From Jatrophihabitans_A sp035248685 (GTDB lineage Bacteria; Actinomycetota; Actinomycetes; Mycobacteriales; Jatrophihabitantaceae): a stretch of DNA of 64,000 nucleotides. Location: NCBI GenBank assembly GCA_035248685.1, contig DATFHF010000056.1, forward strand, positions 58,660 to 122,659, given 5' to 3'. The position numbers and the translations under genes were made by a program. The notes under the pieces are model-generated. The model had not been told where the DNA came from. It was given only the letters and a program-made list of their open reading frames with translations, and ran no database searches. How positions within the stretch are numbered: position 1 is the stretch's first letter; the number at the start of each line of letters is the position of its first letter. Shown piece after piece: positions 8,012 through 15,674 of this stretch.

Positions 8012-8196
8012 ACTAGCGATAATAGAGTGAGCCACCGACAAAACAGATCGACGCATGATCCTTGCAGCACGCGAGCCGGCTCCGAACACCTAGGTTTGGC
8101 TGGCGGCATACGCGAAGGGATGACCTCCTGCCGGTGAATGCTAGACACATCCACTCGGTCAGAAGGGCCCTCGTACCGGCGAGCACACTCAGCCAG

Positions 8197-9249
8197 CTAG
8201 CCGTTCCACTGGATGCCTTCGGCGATCCGGTACAGCTCGGTCAGCGTGGTGGCTCCGAGCCCGGTGTAAAGGTCGATGCTCACGTTCGGCCGGAAGTTCA
8301 GCACGGTAAGGCCGTACCCGCCGTTGATCCGGCGGACGATGGTCTGGTGGCCCTGCACCGGCTGTCCCGGCTGAGCTTTCTCTGCCGGTCCACCGTGCAC
8401 CTTTGCCGGGTCGCCGACGACCTCGTTCACCGCCGCCAGGTTCGGACGCGACGTCGAGGCATTCTGCGCCGGCGCGAGCTGGTAGTTGCTGCCCTGGAGC
8501 GGGCCATTGCGGTCGACGGAGGCGACGACGGTTCCGGCCGGCAGGTAGGTCAGCGAGTAGTAGGGCGTCAGCGTGTCATTGCCGTCGGTACGAAGGGCAG
8601 TAGCTATGTGACGGCCCATCGTCGTCAAGTTCGCGGCGGTCGCATTGGCTCCGGTCTCATTCGCGTCCTCCAGGTCTACGGTGACAACCTGGTGCGGGTT
8701 GATCTGCACGGCGAGCGTGTACCAGTAGTTGACGGCCCACTCCCGGGCCGGGTGTCCGGCCACGGTGAGATCGACCGGCGTGCCGCGTTTGCTGTCGGTC
8801 GGCAGCCCAGTCGCGTTCGACAGGCTCAGCAGTACGTACAGCTCGAAGCCATCGACGTGCATGTTGTAGCCGCGAAACTCCGAGCCGTAGCCGATCGACG
8901 CGGTGACTTGCTGGCCGGCTGCGGGCAGCCAGGTCGGGTTGAGCGCCAGCGGTCCGGGCAGCGCGACCGGCTTCGGCCCGGCACGCGGCGTGCTAACCGC
9001 CGTTGACGACCCGCCCGGCCCGGCTGGCTGAGTCTGCTGCCGGCTTGAGTGGCCGGCCGTGCCCTGGGTCGTGATGACCGCCGTGCTGACAGCGACAGCA
9101 GCGACCACGGCGGCTGCCACAAGCACCGGTGCAGCCCACCTGACCCGGCTAGCCCTAGCCGAGGCAGCAACGGCGGGCGGGTGTGGAATCGGAGTGCGCT
9201 GCTCGAGCAGTCGTAGCGCAGCGCGCAGGTCGTCCTCGGTGTGAGTCAT
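8197..9249 (-). CDS. Single-pass membrane protein partnered with the SigE-family sigma factor
   Basis: The ATG at 9249 overlaps the sigma-factor stop (ATGA), giving 350 residues. Residues 1-33 are a short cytoplasmic region (MTHTEDDLRAALRLLEQRTP). Residues about 34-60 form one transmembrane helix (WAAPVLVAAAVVAAVAVSTAV). A Pro/Ser/Thr-rich linker and a long extracytoplasmic domain of about 250 residues follow. The position directly after a sigma gene, the short cytoplasmic head and the single helix fit an anti-sigma or signal-sensing partner, but no zinc-binding anti-sigma motif (HxxxCxxC) is seen in the head. I do not recognise the external domain. The codons upstream of 9249 in this frame are a shadow of the sigma gene. 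Confidence 0.65.
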   Translation of the reverse strand: MTHTEDDLRAALRLLEQRTPIPHPPAVAASARASRVRWAAPVLVAAAVVAAVAVSTAVITTQGTAGHSSRQQTQPAGPGGSSTAVSTPRAGPKPVALPGPLALNPTWLPAAGQQVTASIGYGSEFRGYNMHVDGFELYVLLSLSNATGLPTDSKRGTPVDLTVAGHPAREWAVNYWYTLAVQINPHQVVTVDLEDANETGANATAANLTTMGRHIATALRTDGNDTLTPYYSLTYLPAGTVVASVDRNGPLQGSNYQLAPAQNASTSRPNLAAVNEVVGDPAKVHGGPAEKAQPGQPVQGHQTIVRRINGGYGLTVLNFRPNVSIDLYTGLGATTLTELYRIAEGIQWNG

Positions 9250-9761
9250 CGGGTCTCCGTTCGGACAGCGTTCAGAGTTGGTGCGAGCACCGGCGCGCCG
9301 ACCTGCACGCGCAGTGCGTGCAGCGCCCGCGCGATATTGCTTCGCACGGTGCTTTCGCGAACGCCGAGCGCGGCGGCGATCTCGTTGTCGGGCAGGTTCT
9401 CGTAGTAGCGCAGGACCACGGCGGCTCGTTGCCGGGTCGGTAACCGGGTCACCAGGTGCAGCAGCGCAAGCCGTTCGGCATGCACCTCGGCGTGATCCGG
9501 TACCTGGTCGATGAGGGTTTCCAGATCGGCAGCCGGGATCACCCGATGCCATTTGCGCCACCAGGACACGTACTCGTTGACCACCATTCGACGTACGTAG
9601 GCGTGTGGCGAGTTGCTGGCCGCGACCCGTTCCCACTGCTGGTAGGCGCGCGCCAGCACGGTCTGAACGATGTCTTCGGCCAGGCTGCCGTCGCCGGTCA
9701 GCACTGTGCTGAATCGCAGCAGCGCCAACTGCTGATTGGCCACGTACTCCTCGAAAGTCAT
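9246..9761 (-). CDS. SigE-family RNA polymerase sigma factor (ECF-like)
   Basis: I choose the ATG at 9761 (MTFEEYVANQQLALLRF) because a GAGGGAGA ribosome-binding site stands just upstream; the product is 171 residues. Region 2 is visible (LLRFSTVLTGDGSLAEDIVQTVLARAYQQW, then YVRRMVVNEYVSWWRKW). Region 4 follows (LPTRQRAAVVLRYYENLPDNEIAAALGVRESTVRSNIARALHALR). This is the SigE/sigma-70 family subgroup abundant in actinobacteria. The gene is translationally coupled to the membrane protein at 8197-9249 and lies 108 bases downstream of the putative cargo gene on the same strand. It might control cargo or eCIS expression, but I found no clear cognate promoter pair here. Confidence 0.85.
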   Translation of the reverse strand: MTFEEYVANQQLALLRFSTVLTGDGSLAEDIVQTVLARAYQQWERVAASNSPHAYVRRMVVNEYVSWWRKWHRVIPAADLETLIDQVPDHAEVHAERLALLHLVTRLPTRQRAAVVLRYYENLPDNEIAAALGVRESTVRSNIARALHALRVQVGAPVLAPTLNAVRTETR

Positions 9762-9823
9762 GCGCTCTCCCTCGTACCCATCCACCCCTCAGACGACGCG
9801 GCGAGGCGCTGCGCTGCATCGCG

Positions 9824-9841
9824 GCCGAGACAATTCTCGGC
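9824..9841 (-). terminator. Short perfect hairpin after the DUF4157 cargo gene
   Basis: A 7-bp perfect inverted repeat (GCCGAGA at 9824-9830, TCTCGGC at 9835-9841) with a 4-base loop lies 28 bases past the stop of the cargo gene and before the sigma gene. No T tract follows, so it may be a GC-type actinobacterial terminator or a protein site. Confidence 0.4.
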
Positions 9842-9868
9842 AGAGCTAACGCGTTGGCGTCGGAGTGG

Positions 9869-12800
9869 TCACTGCCGGGCGTAGCCGCCGGCGTGTTGGG
9901 CTGCCTCATGAATGGGGCGCGGCACCAGCAGCATGATGTTGTCGAATTCGACGTGGTGCCAGGTGAGCGGGTTGGCCGGGTCGGCGCGCATTGCCGCCAC
10001 CCGGGCGGCGTCCGGCTGGCCGGCCGCGTTCACCCAGCCGCGTTGCCGCGCCAGCGCGGTATCGGCATAGTCGTTATGCAGATCGCGGTTTCGGATGGCC
10101 AGGGTGGCCCGTGGGATCAGCGCTACCCCGACCGCGAACGGTGATAGGTCCGGATAACCGTCGATATAGACGATCGGCCGGCCGCGAGTAAGTCGCAGCA
10201 CCGCGGCGCTGTTCGGGGTGAACTCGGAGTTGCGCGGCATGCCGCTCCAGAAGCCTTGCCTCGGCCCGCGTTCGGCCGGGAACGTTTCGATGTGGTAGCC
10301 GCCGCCCTCGCCGAAGATGAAGCACAGCGGGTCGTCAGAGAACCGGCACCAGCGTCCAGTGCCGCGTTGCCGGCGCCAGGCGTGGCCGTTGGCGAGCAGG
10401 ATCTCCTGGTCGTAGGTCTCGTCGTTGAGGCTGCGCCTCGGCATCTTCTGGCTGAGCTGGAATTCCTCCTCGAGCTTCTGTGGGCGCTGCCGCAGCCGGG
10501 CGCTGGACAACCCGCTGGTCTCAGCGAGCACGTCGGGGGTACCGACGGTGGACAGGCTTGCAATGAACCGACCGGGACGGGCCGCGTCCGGGGTGAGATG
10601 CAGCAGCGGCCGTCCGGTCAGCAGATCCTTGCTGCCCCGGAACGCCACCAGGCTCAGCGCGCCGCTGATCACCGCCTGGGTGGCGAGTTGCCGCATCGCG
10701 GCGTCCTTCTGGTCCTGGGTCATCGTCTTCGAGTCGCGGATTTCGCGGAACTTGCTGACCAGATCGACGGTGGTGACGCCGACGTTCACCACGTGTACCC
10801 CGAGCTCCACCCGCCGTAGCGTGAACCACACCCGCGCCGCCGAAGCAGCCCGGGCCAGGTTGCCCGCCTCGGCCGCCACGATGGCGAGCCGGCCGACGCC
10901 CATGGTGACCGCGGCCAGCAGGTCCTGGGCAATCTCCCAATAAAATCGGTTCGAATCGGCCTGGGTCCAGACGCCGTGCTCCTTCATCTCCTCCAGCCGC
11001 ATGTACCGGGCCCCCAGGGTGAGCCCGGTTCCGGCCGCGAAGGCGATGAGCGCCGGCGTGCTGAACGGGGCGAAGACCAGCGAGCCGATAACGGCTATCG
11101 CGATCCCCACCAGCGCGACCCACTCCCAGAACGGCTTGGGCGCGGTGGTCTGGATCGAGTCGGGTTTCTTGGAGATCGGCCAGCGCCAGTAGAGCTCTCC
11201 TTCCGGGAAGAAGTCGCGGTGGTTGAGCTCCTCGAACATCGAGCGAGGCGGATCGATGTTCATCACATCGGGGTTGCCGTAACGCTCCTGGGCCAGCGCT
11301 CCCAATGTGTCGAACTGAAACCGGGTCCGGATGGTGCGGTCGCCGCCCTTGGTCGCGGTGAGATCGTGCAACTCCCATTGGAAGCCTGACGGCACCAGCC
11401 GGTCGTTGAGCACCGGAGTGCGGGTGAGGTAGAGGTTCCACGGGATCGCCTTGGCCACCGGCCGCCGCACACCCTTCTCGTCGAACTCCTCCCGGACGTC
11501 GTTCTTCGGAAAGAACACCGCCGGCACCTTGAGCGCGGTCTGGTGGGTGTCCAGGAACTGCTGCTGACGTTGGCCGATCTCCTGTGCATAGCTGAAGTTC
11601 TTCAGCAGGTCGTCCTGCCCACCGATCGCCTGCACCCGCTGGCGCAGCACCTGGTCCAATTGGCCGGTCGCCCACCGGAAGTGGTCGGTGGCGGTCTTCC
11701 AGGTGACCTGCGAGTTGGCTTCCTGGACCGAGCTTGCCGCTTGCTGGAGCCGGGTTTCCCTCGGTCCGGGCGAGGTATCCAGCAACACCGGCGGCAGCGT
11801 CGGATTGGCGAGCGGCGCCGGATCTCCGAATGTGCCGAAGCCACCACCCAGGGACGGGGTGGCCGGCGTATGACAGCCGCCCGGGCAGGCCGGTCGGTTC
11901 GTGGGGGGTTGGCCGAACGGCGAGCGCCGCAGCGTGTTGGCGAGCATCTTGTCGTCGGTGTCGAGTTGGCGAAACATCCGGCTCACCGAGGCGTAGAAGG
12001 CGACGAACCAGGGCCGCAACGGGTCGGTGACCACCGCCGGCACCGGATTCGTCCCGCTGGCCCGAAACACCGCGTCGATCATCACCGCAGCCTGTTCGGC
12101 GGCGATCCAGGCATCCCGGACCTGGTCGTTCAACTGTCCGGGACCACCGGTCGCACCGGTCCGGCCGGCGCCGAGGGCCGCGTCGAACATCCGTACCCGC
12201 AACTGGCCCTCGGCCTGCCGGGAGGCGTCGATGTCGTCCTGGATCGTGCTGCCCTGCCGGTCCAACTCGCCGGTGCTCTGGCTGCGGACCGCGCCCGGCC
12301 AGGCTTGGCGTAGGGCCGCCTGCCGCCTTTCCTCAGCCAGCCGAGCGGCCTCCTGCCGCTGTTCGTCCGGGGTCTGATGGCAGTTGGCGTTGCAGATGGT
12401 GATCCGGGACGACGGCGGGTTTTGGGCCGGTGACGGGAAGCCGAAGGTCGGCCCGCCGCCCAGCGGAGTCAGCCGCCCCTGGCCTGTCGACAAGCCGGGC
12501 GTACCGCCGGTTCCGCCGCTGCTGGCCAGCCAGTCCCGGATCAGCTGAGCGTCCTGGTCGGTCAGCCCGCCGTCGCCCTGCACCAACTGACCGCCGGAGA
12601 GGTCGCTGAGGCCACGTCCGCCGCCGCCGTGCTGCACCACGTGCGCGATCTCGTGTGCCAGGGTGCGGCTGCCCCGACCCTGCGCCGGGCCGCCGAGCAC
12701 GATGTCGGATCCGACGCTGAATGCGCGGTCGTGACCGCGCCGGCTGATCAGGCTGGCCGGCTGCTGGTGCAGTCGAATGCCGCTCAGGTCGGCGCCGGTC

Positions 12801-12994
12801 CGTTGTTCGAAGTCGGTGCGGATATCGGCCGGCAGCGGCTGACCCTGGGACGGTGGCAGCGCCGGTTTGCTAGCCAGGCGGGCCAGCGGTCCCGGCGCGG
12901 TCGATGGCTGCCCGCAGCCGCCGGCCAGCCGGTCGGCCTGCTGTTCGGCGGTGCCGCCGGCCGGGCGGCGTTCGGGACCGGCTTGGCAGCCCAT
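9869..12994 (-). CDS. Putative eCIS cargo: DUF4157 (eCIScore) protein with C-terminal WHH-type nuclease-like toxin end
   Basis: The 1041-residue protein starts at ATG 12994. Residues about 50-125 are a DUF4157/eCIScore domain (LPADIRTDFEQRTGADLSGIRLH, then AFSVGSDIVL) with the metallopeptidase-type motif HEIAHVVQH at residues 114-122. This domain is a known marker of proteins linked to eCIS particles. The central region has two hydrophobic segments at about 625-670 (WVALVGIAIAVIGSLVFAPF, ALIAFAAGTGLTLGARY). The last 31 residues read TWHHVEFDNIMLLVPRPIHE then AAQHAGGYARQ, closely matching the WHH/HNH nuclease tails of polymorphic toxins (WHH, MxLVPxxIH, HxGG). I infer a loaded effector with nuclease activity. 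No cognate immunity gene is evident: the next minus-strand genes are the sigma pair. No good ribosome-binding site precedes the start. Confidence 0.78.
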   Translation of the reverse strand: MGCQAGPERRPAGGTAEQQADRLAGGCGQPSTAPGPLARLASKPALPPSQGQPLPADIRTDFEQRTGADLSGIRLHQQPASLISRRGHDRAFSVGSDIVLGGPAQGRGSRTLAHEIAHVVQHGGGGRGLSDLSGGQLVQGDGGLTDQDAQLIRDWLASSGGTGGTPGLSTGQGRLTPLGGGPTFGFPSPAQNPPSSRITICNANCHQTPDEQRQEAARLAEERRQAALRQAWPGAVRSQSTGELDRQGSTIQDDIDASRQAEGQLRVRMFDAALGAGRTGATGGPGQLNDQVRDAWIAAEQAAVMIDAVFRASGTNPVPAVVTDPLRPWFVAFYASVSRMFRQLDTDDKMLANTLRRSPFGQPPTNRPACPGGCHTPATPSLGGGFGTFGDPAPLANPTLPPVLLDTSPGPRETRLQQAASSVQEANSQVTWKTATDHFRWATGQLDQVLRQRVQAIGGQDDLLKNFSYAQEIGQRQQQFLDTHQTALKVPAVFFPKNDVREEFDEKGVRRPVAKAIPWNLYLTRTPVLNDRLVPSGFQWELHDLTATKGGDRTIRTRFQFDTLGALAQERYGNPDVMNIDPPRSMFEELNHRDFFPEGELYWRWPISKKPDSIQTTAPKPFWEWVALVGIAIAVIGSLVFAPFSTPALIAFAAGTGLTLGARYMRLEEMKEHGVWTQADSNRFYWEIAQDLLAAVTMGVGRLAIVAAEAGNLARAASAARVWFTLRRVELGVHVVNVGVTTVDLVSKFREIRDSKTMTQDQKDAAMRQLATQAVISGALSLVAFRGSKDLLTGRPLLHLTPDAARPGRFIASLSTVGTPDVLAETSGLSSARLRQRPQKLEEEFQLSQKMPRRSLNDETYDQEILLANGHAWRRQRGTGRWCRFSDDPLCFIFGEGGGYHIETFPAERGPRQGFWSGMPRNSEFTPNSAAVLRLTRGRPIVYIDGYPDLSPFAVGVALIPRATLAIRNRDLHNDYADTALARQRGWVNAAGQPDAARVAAMRADPANPLTWHHVEFDNIMLLVPRPIHEAAQHAGGYARQ

Positions 12995-13015
12995 CTAGCT
13001 ACGCACCGAAGCTAG
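12995..13015. promoter_or_regulatory. Inverted repeat in the divergent region between the cargo gene and gp25
   Basis: CTAGCT (12995-13000) and AGCTAG (13010-13015) form a 6-bp perfect inverted repeat with a 9-base spacer, immediately next to the cargo start codon. The 126-base divergent region must carry the promoters for the cargo gene and for the right arm of the eCIS operon, so this is a candidate operator, or a hairpin masking the cargo start. Confidence 0.3.
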
Positions 13016-13120
13016 CGTCATCCGTCTGATCGTGCGGGCCGACCGTCACCGTCGCGTCTCGACAGCCGCGCGAACGCCGATGGCGACGGCTCGGTGACGC
13101 CCCTGTTCCACGATGCGGGC

Positions 13121-13519
13121 ATGACCAGTTCCATCGCCGATCAGTGGCTGGGCAGCGGAATGCGCTTTCCGATCCGACCGGATCCGGTCAGCGGCCGGCT
13201 GGTCGCCAACACCGGTATGGAACGGATCCGGCAGTCCATCGAGCAGATCCTGGACACCGAGCCGGGGGAGCGGATCATGCTGCCGGAGTTCGGCTGCGGC
13301 CTTCAGCGCTACCTGATGGAGCCGAACACGCTCACCACCCGCTCGGCGATGCAGCACGACATCGAGGACGCGCTGGCCCGGTGGGAGCCGCGTATCCGAT
13401 TGACCGACGTTGCGGTGACGGCACGCGAGGACCCTTCGCTGGTGTGGATAGAGATCGCCTACGTCCGACTGTCGGACCTGCGGCCGGACAACATCGTCTA
13501 CCCGTTCTACCTGAAGTAG
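13121..13519 (+). CDS. Baseplate wedge protein, gp25/GPW family
   Basis: The start is ATG 13121 (MTSSIADQWLGSGMRFPI); upstream codons in frame lie in the divergent promoter region. The 132-residue product shows the gp25 pattern: FPIRPDPVSGRLV-N-G-ERIRQSIEQILDTEPGERIMLPEFGCGLQRYLMEP, then EDALARWEPRI and a closing IVYPFYLK. The EPGER-M-PEFG core is diagnostic; gp25 clamps the first sheath ring and nucleates sheath assembly in contractile machines. It opens the second half of the eCIS operon after the minus-strand island and ends seven bases before the gpJ-like gene. Confidence 0.9.
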   Translation: MTSSIADQWLGSGMRFPIRPDPVSGRLVANTGMERIRQSIEQILDTEPGERIMLPEFGCGLQRYLMEPNTLTTRSAMQHDIEDALARWEPRIRLTDVAVTAREDPSLVWIEIAYVRLSDLRPDNIVYPFYLK

Positions 13520-13526
13520 CAGGCGA

Positions 13527-15674
13527 ATGGCGCTGATCAGCCCGATCCTGGACGACCGCAGCTACCAACAGCTGCGGGAGGAGCTGCTGCGCCGGATCCC
13601 GATCTATACCAAGGAATGGACCGACTACAACGCCTCCGATCCGGGTATCGCGCTGCTCGAACTGTTTGCCTACCTCGGTGAGTCGCTGCTGTACCGATTC
13701 AACCAGATCCCGGACACCACCAAGATCGAATTCCTGCGGCTGCTGGGCGTGCAGCCCCGGCCGGCGCAACCGGCGGCGGTGTTGTTGGCGGCCAGCACCG
13801 AGTTGCCGGCCGGCGTGCAGATTGCCAAGGGTGTCGAGGTCCGGGCCGGTGCGGTGTCGTTCGAGACGATCGCCGAAACCTATGCCTGGCCGCTGGAATG
13901 CGTCGCGGTCGGCAAGCTGCCGGCGCCACCCAGCGACGGAACCCGGCCGGAAAACGACCGCCGGGACGACGCCCGGGCCCGGGTCGGCCTGCCACCGTCG
14001 GCGGCGGTCGACTTCTATGTCACCGGCCAGCTGCCCGACGACCCGACCGGGCCGGACGCGCTGGTCATCGACGTCGGGCAGACGCTGGACCACTCGTTGT
14101 GGATCGCGGTGCTCGGCAAGGCCGGTACCGATGTGCGGGAGTTGGCCAACCGCAGCCTGTTCGTCGGCGTCGCTTTCGATGAGCAGCTGCCGTTGCCCTT
14201 TGCGTTGCAGGCGATTGCCGGCAGCGGAGCGAGCGAGGAGTTCGCCTCGCCGGGGCTGAACACCGACCCGCCGGCCATGCTGTGGCAGCTATGGGCCGGT
14301 CCCGGCAACGGCTTCACCCTGTTGAACGTGGGCGATGACAGCAGCCGGGGATTGACCACCACCGGCGTGGTGGAGCTGCTGCTGCCGAGCCGGTTGCCGC
14401 CGTTCGACCCGACCGCGCGGAACTCCGGCGACAAGGACAACCCGCCGCCGCTGACAGATGAGAAGCAGGCCGCCCGGGTGCTGGCCTGGTTGCGGGTCAG
14501 CCGGCCGGAGACCACCCACATCAACGACGGGATCCACCGGGTCCGCTGGGTCGGCCTGAACGCCACCCGGGCCGAGCAGTCGCGCACCGCCACCCCGGAG
14601 CTACTCGGCACCGGCAGCGGCGATGCCGACCAGCGCTACCCGCTCACCCAGCACCCGGTGCTGCCCGGCAGCACCGTGCTGCAAGTGGAGGAGCCGGACG
14701 GCTGGCAGGACTGGCAGGAGGTGGACACCTTCGTCGCCAGCGGCCCGGACGATCGGCACTACACGGTCGACTACCAGGCCGGTGCGGTGGAGTTCGCCGG
14801 CCTGCGGCTGCCGCAGTTGGGCGAGCGGATTCGGACGCTCAGCTACCGCTACGGCGGCGGCCTGGTCGGCAACGTGGCCGCCGGCGCCGCCAACGCGCTG
14901 AGCGGGGTCGCCGACGCCAAGATCAGCAACCCGCTGCCGGCGACCGGCGGTGCCGACGCGGCCGGCATCAACGAGGCGCTGGACGCCATCCCGGCCGAGG
15001 TGCACCGGCGCGACCGGGCCGTGGTGGCCGACGACTTCCGGGATCTGGCACTGCAGGTGACCGGGGTGGCTCGGGCCGAGCCGCTGCCGCTGTTTCACCC
15101 TGACACCCCGACCGTGGACGCGGCCGGGGTGGTAAGCGTGGTGGCGTTTCCGACCGAGGACCTGCGCACTCCGGACGCCCCGATGCCCGACCTCGGCCTG
15201 CTGCGCCGGGTGGCCAGCTACCTGGACCTGCGCCGGCTGGTCACCACCGAGCTGTACGTCATCCCGCCGACCTACCGTCCGGTGGTGGTTTCGGTCGGGC
15301 TGGCGGTCCGGGCCGGTTACCAGGTGGACGCGGTTCGCCGGTGGGTCGAGTTGATCCTGCGGCAGTACCTGGCCCCGCTACCGCCGTTCGGTCCGGACGC
15401 CGGTGGCTGGCCGCTCGGTCGCACCGTGCGGCGCGCCGAGCTGGAGTCGGTGGTGGTGCAGGTCGAGGGCGTCGAGTACGTCACCGGGTTGCTGCTGGCG
15501 GTGCCGGACGGCACCGGTTACTCCGAGGTCGGCCAGCTGGACCTGGCCAAGTGGGAGGTGCCGCAGCTGATCGACCTGGCGGTGGTGTCCGGTGACCCGC
15601 TGCCACCCGGCGCGGCCTACCAGCCGGCCGAGCCGCCGAGCGTGATCGTGCCGCTGCCGCCGGAGGTGTGCTGA
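13527..15674 (+). CDS. Putative baseplate assembly protein (gpJ-like, Afp11/Pvc11 type)
   Basis: This 715-residue protein starts at ATG 13527 with ALISPILDDRSYQQLREELLRRIPIYTKEWTDYNASDPGIALLELFAYLGESLLYRFNQIPDT, the signature opening of the TIGR02243-like baseplate J family. The C-terminal third includes DRAVVADDFRDLALQVTGVARAEPLP and VASYLDLRRLVTTELYVIPPTYRPV, also family-typical. Two copies per wedge normally form the baseplate frame around hub and spike. The central 200 residues look like an inserted beta-rich domain. The stop overlaps the next ATG (TGATG at 15672-15676). Confidence 0.85.
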   Translation: MALISPILDDRSYQQLREELLRRIPIYTKEWTDYNASDPGIALLELFAYLGESLLYRFNQIPDTTKIEFLRLLGVQPRPAQPAAVLLAASTELPAGVQIAKGVEVRAGAVSFETIAETYAWPLECVAVGKLPAPPSDGTRPENDRRDDARARVGLPPSAAVDFYVTGQLPDDPTGPDALVIDVGQTLDHSLWIAVLGKAGTDVRELANRSLFVGVAFDEQLPLPFALQAIAGSGASEEFASPGLNTDPPAMLWQLWAGPGNGFTLLNVGDDSSRGLTTTGVVELLLPSRLPPFDPTARNSGDKDNPPPLTDEKQAARVLAWLRVSRPETTHINDGIHRVRWVGLNATRAEQSRTATPELLGTGSGDADQRYPLTQHPVLPGSTVLQVEEPDGWQDWQEVDTFVASGPDDRHYTVDYQAGAVEFAGLRLPQLGERIRTLSYRYGGGLVGNVAAGAANALSGVADAKISNPLPATGGADAAGINEALDAIPAEVHRRDRAVVADDFRDLALQVTGVARAEPLPLFHPDTPTVDAAGVVSVVAFPTEDLRTPDAPMPDLGLLRRVASYLDLRRLVTTELYVIPPTYRPVVVSVGLAVRAGYQVDAVRRWVELILRQYLAPLPPFGPDAGGWPLGRTVRRAELESVVVQVEGVEYVTGLLLAVPDGTGYSEVGQLDLAKWEVPQLIDLAVVSGDPLPPGAAYQPAEPPSVIVPLPPEVC

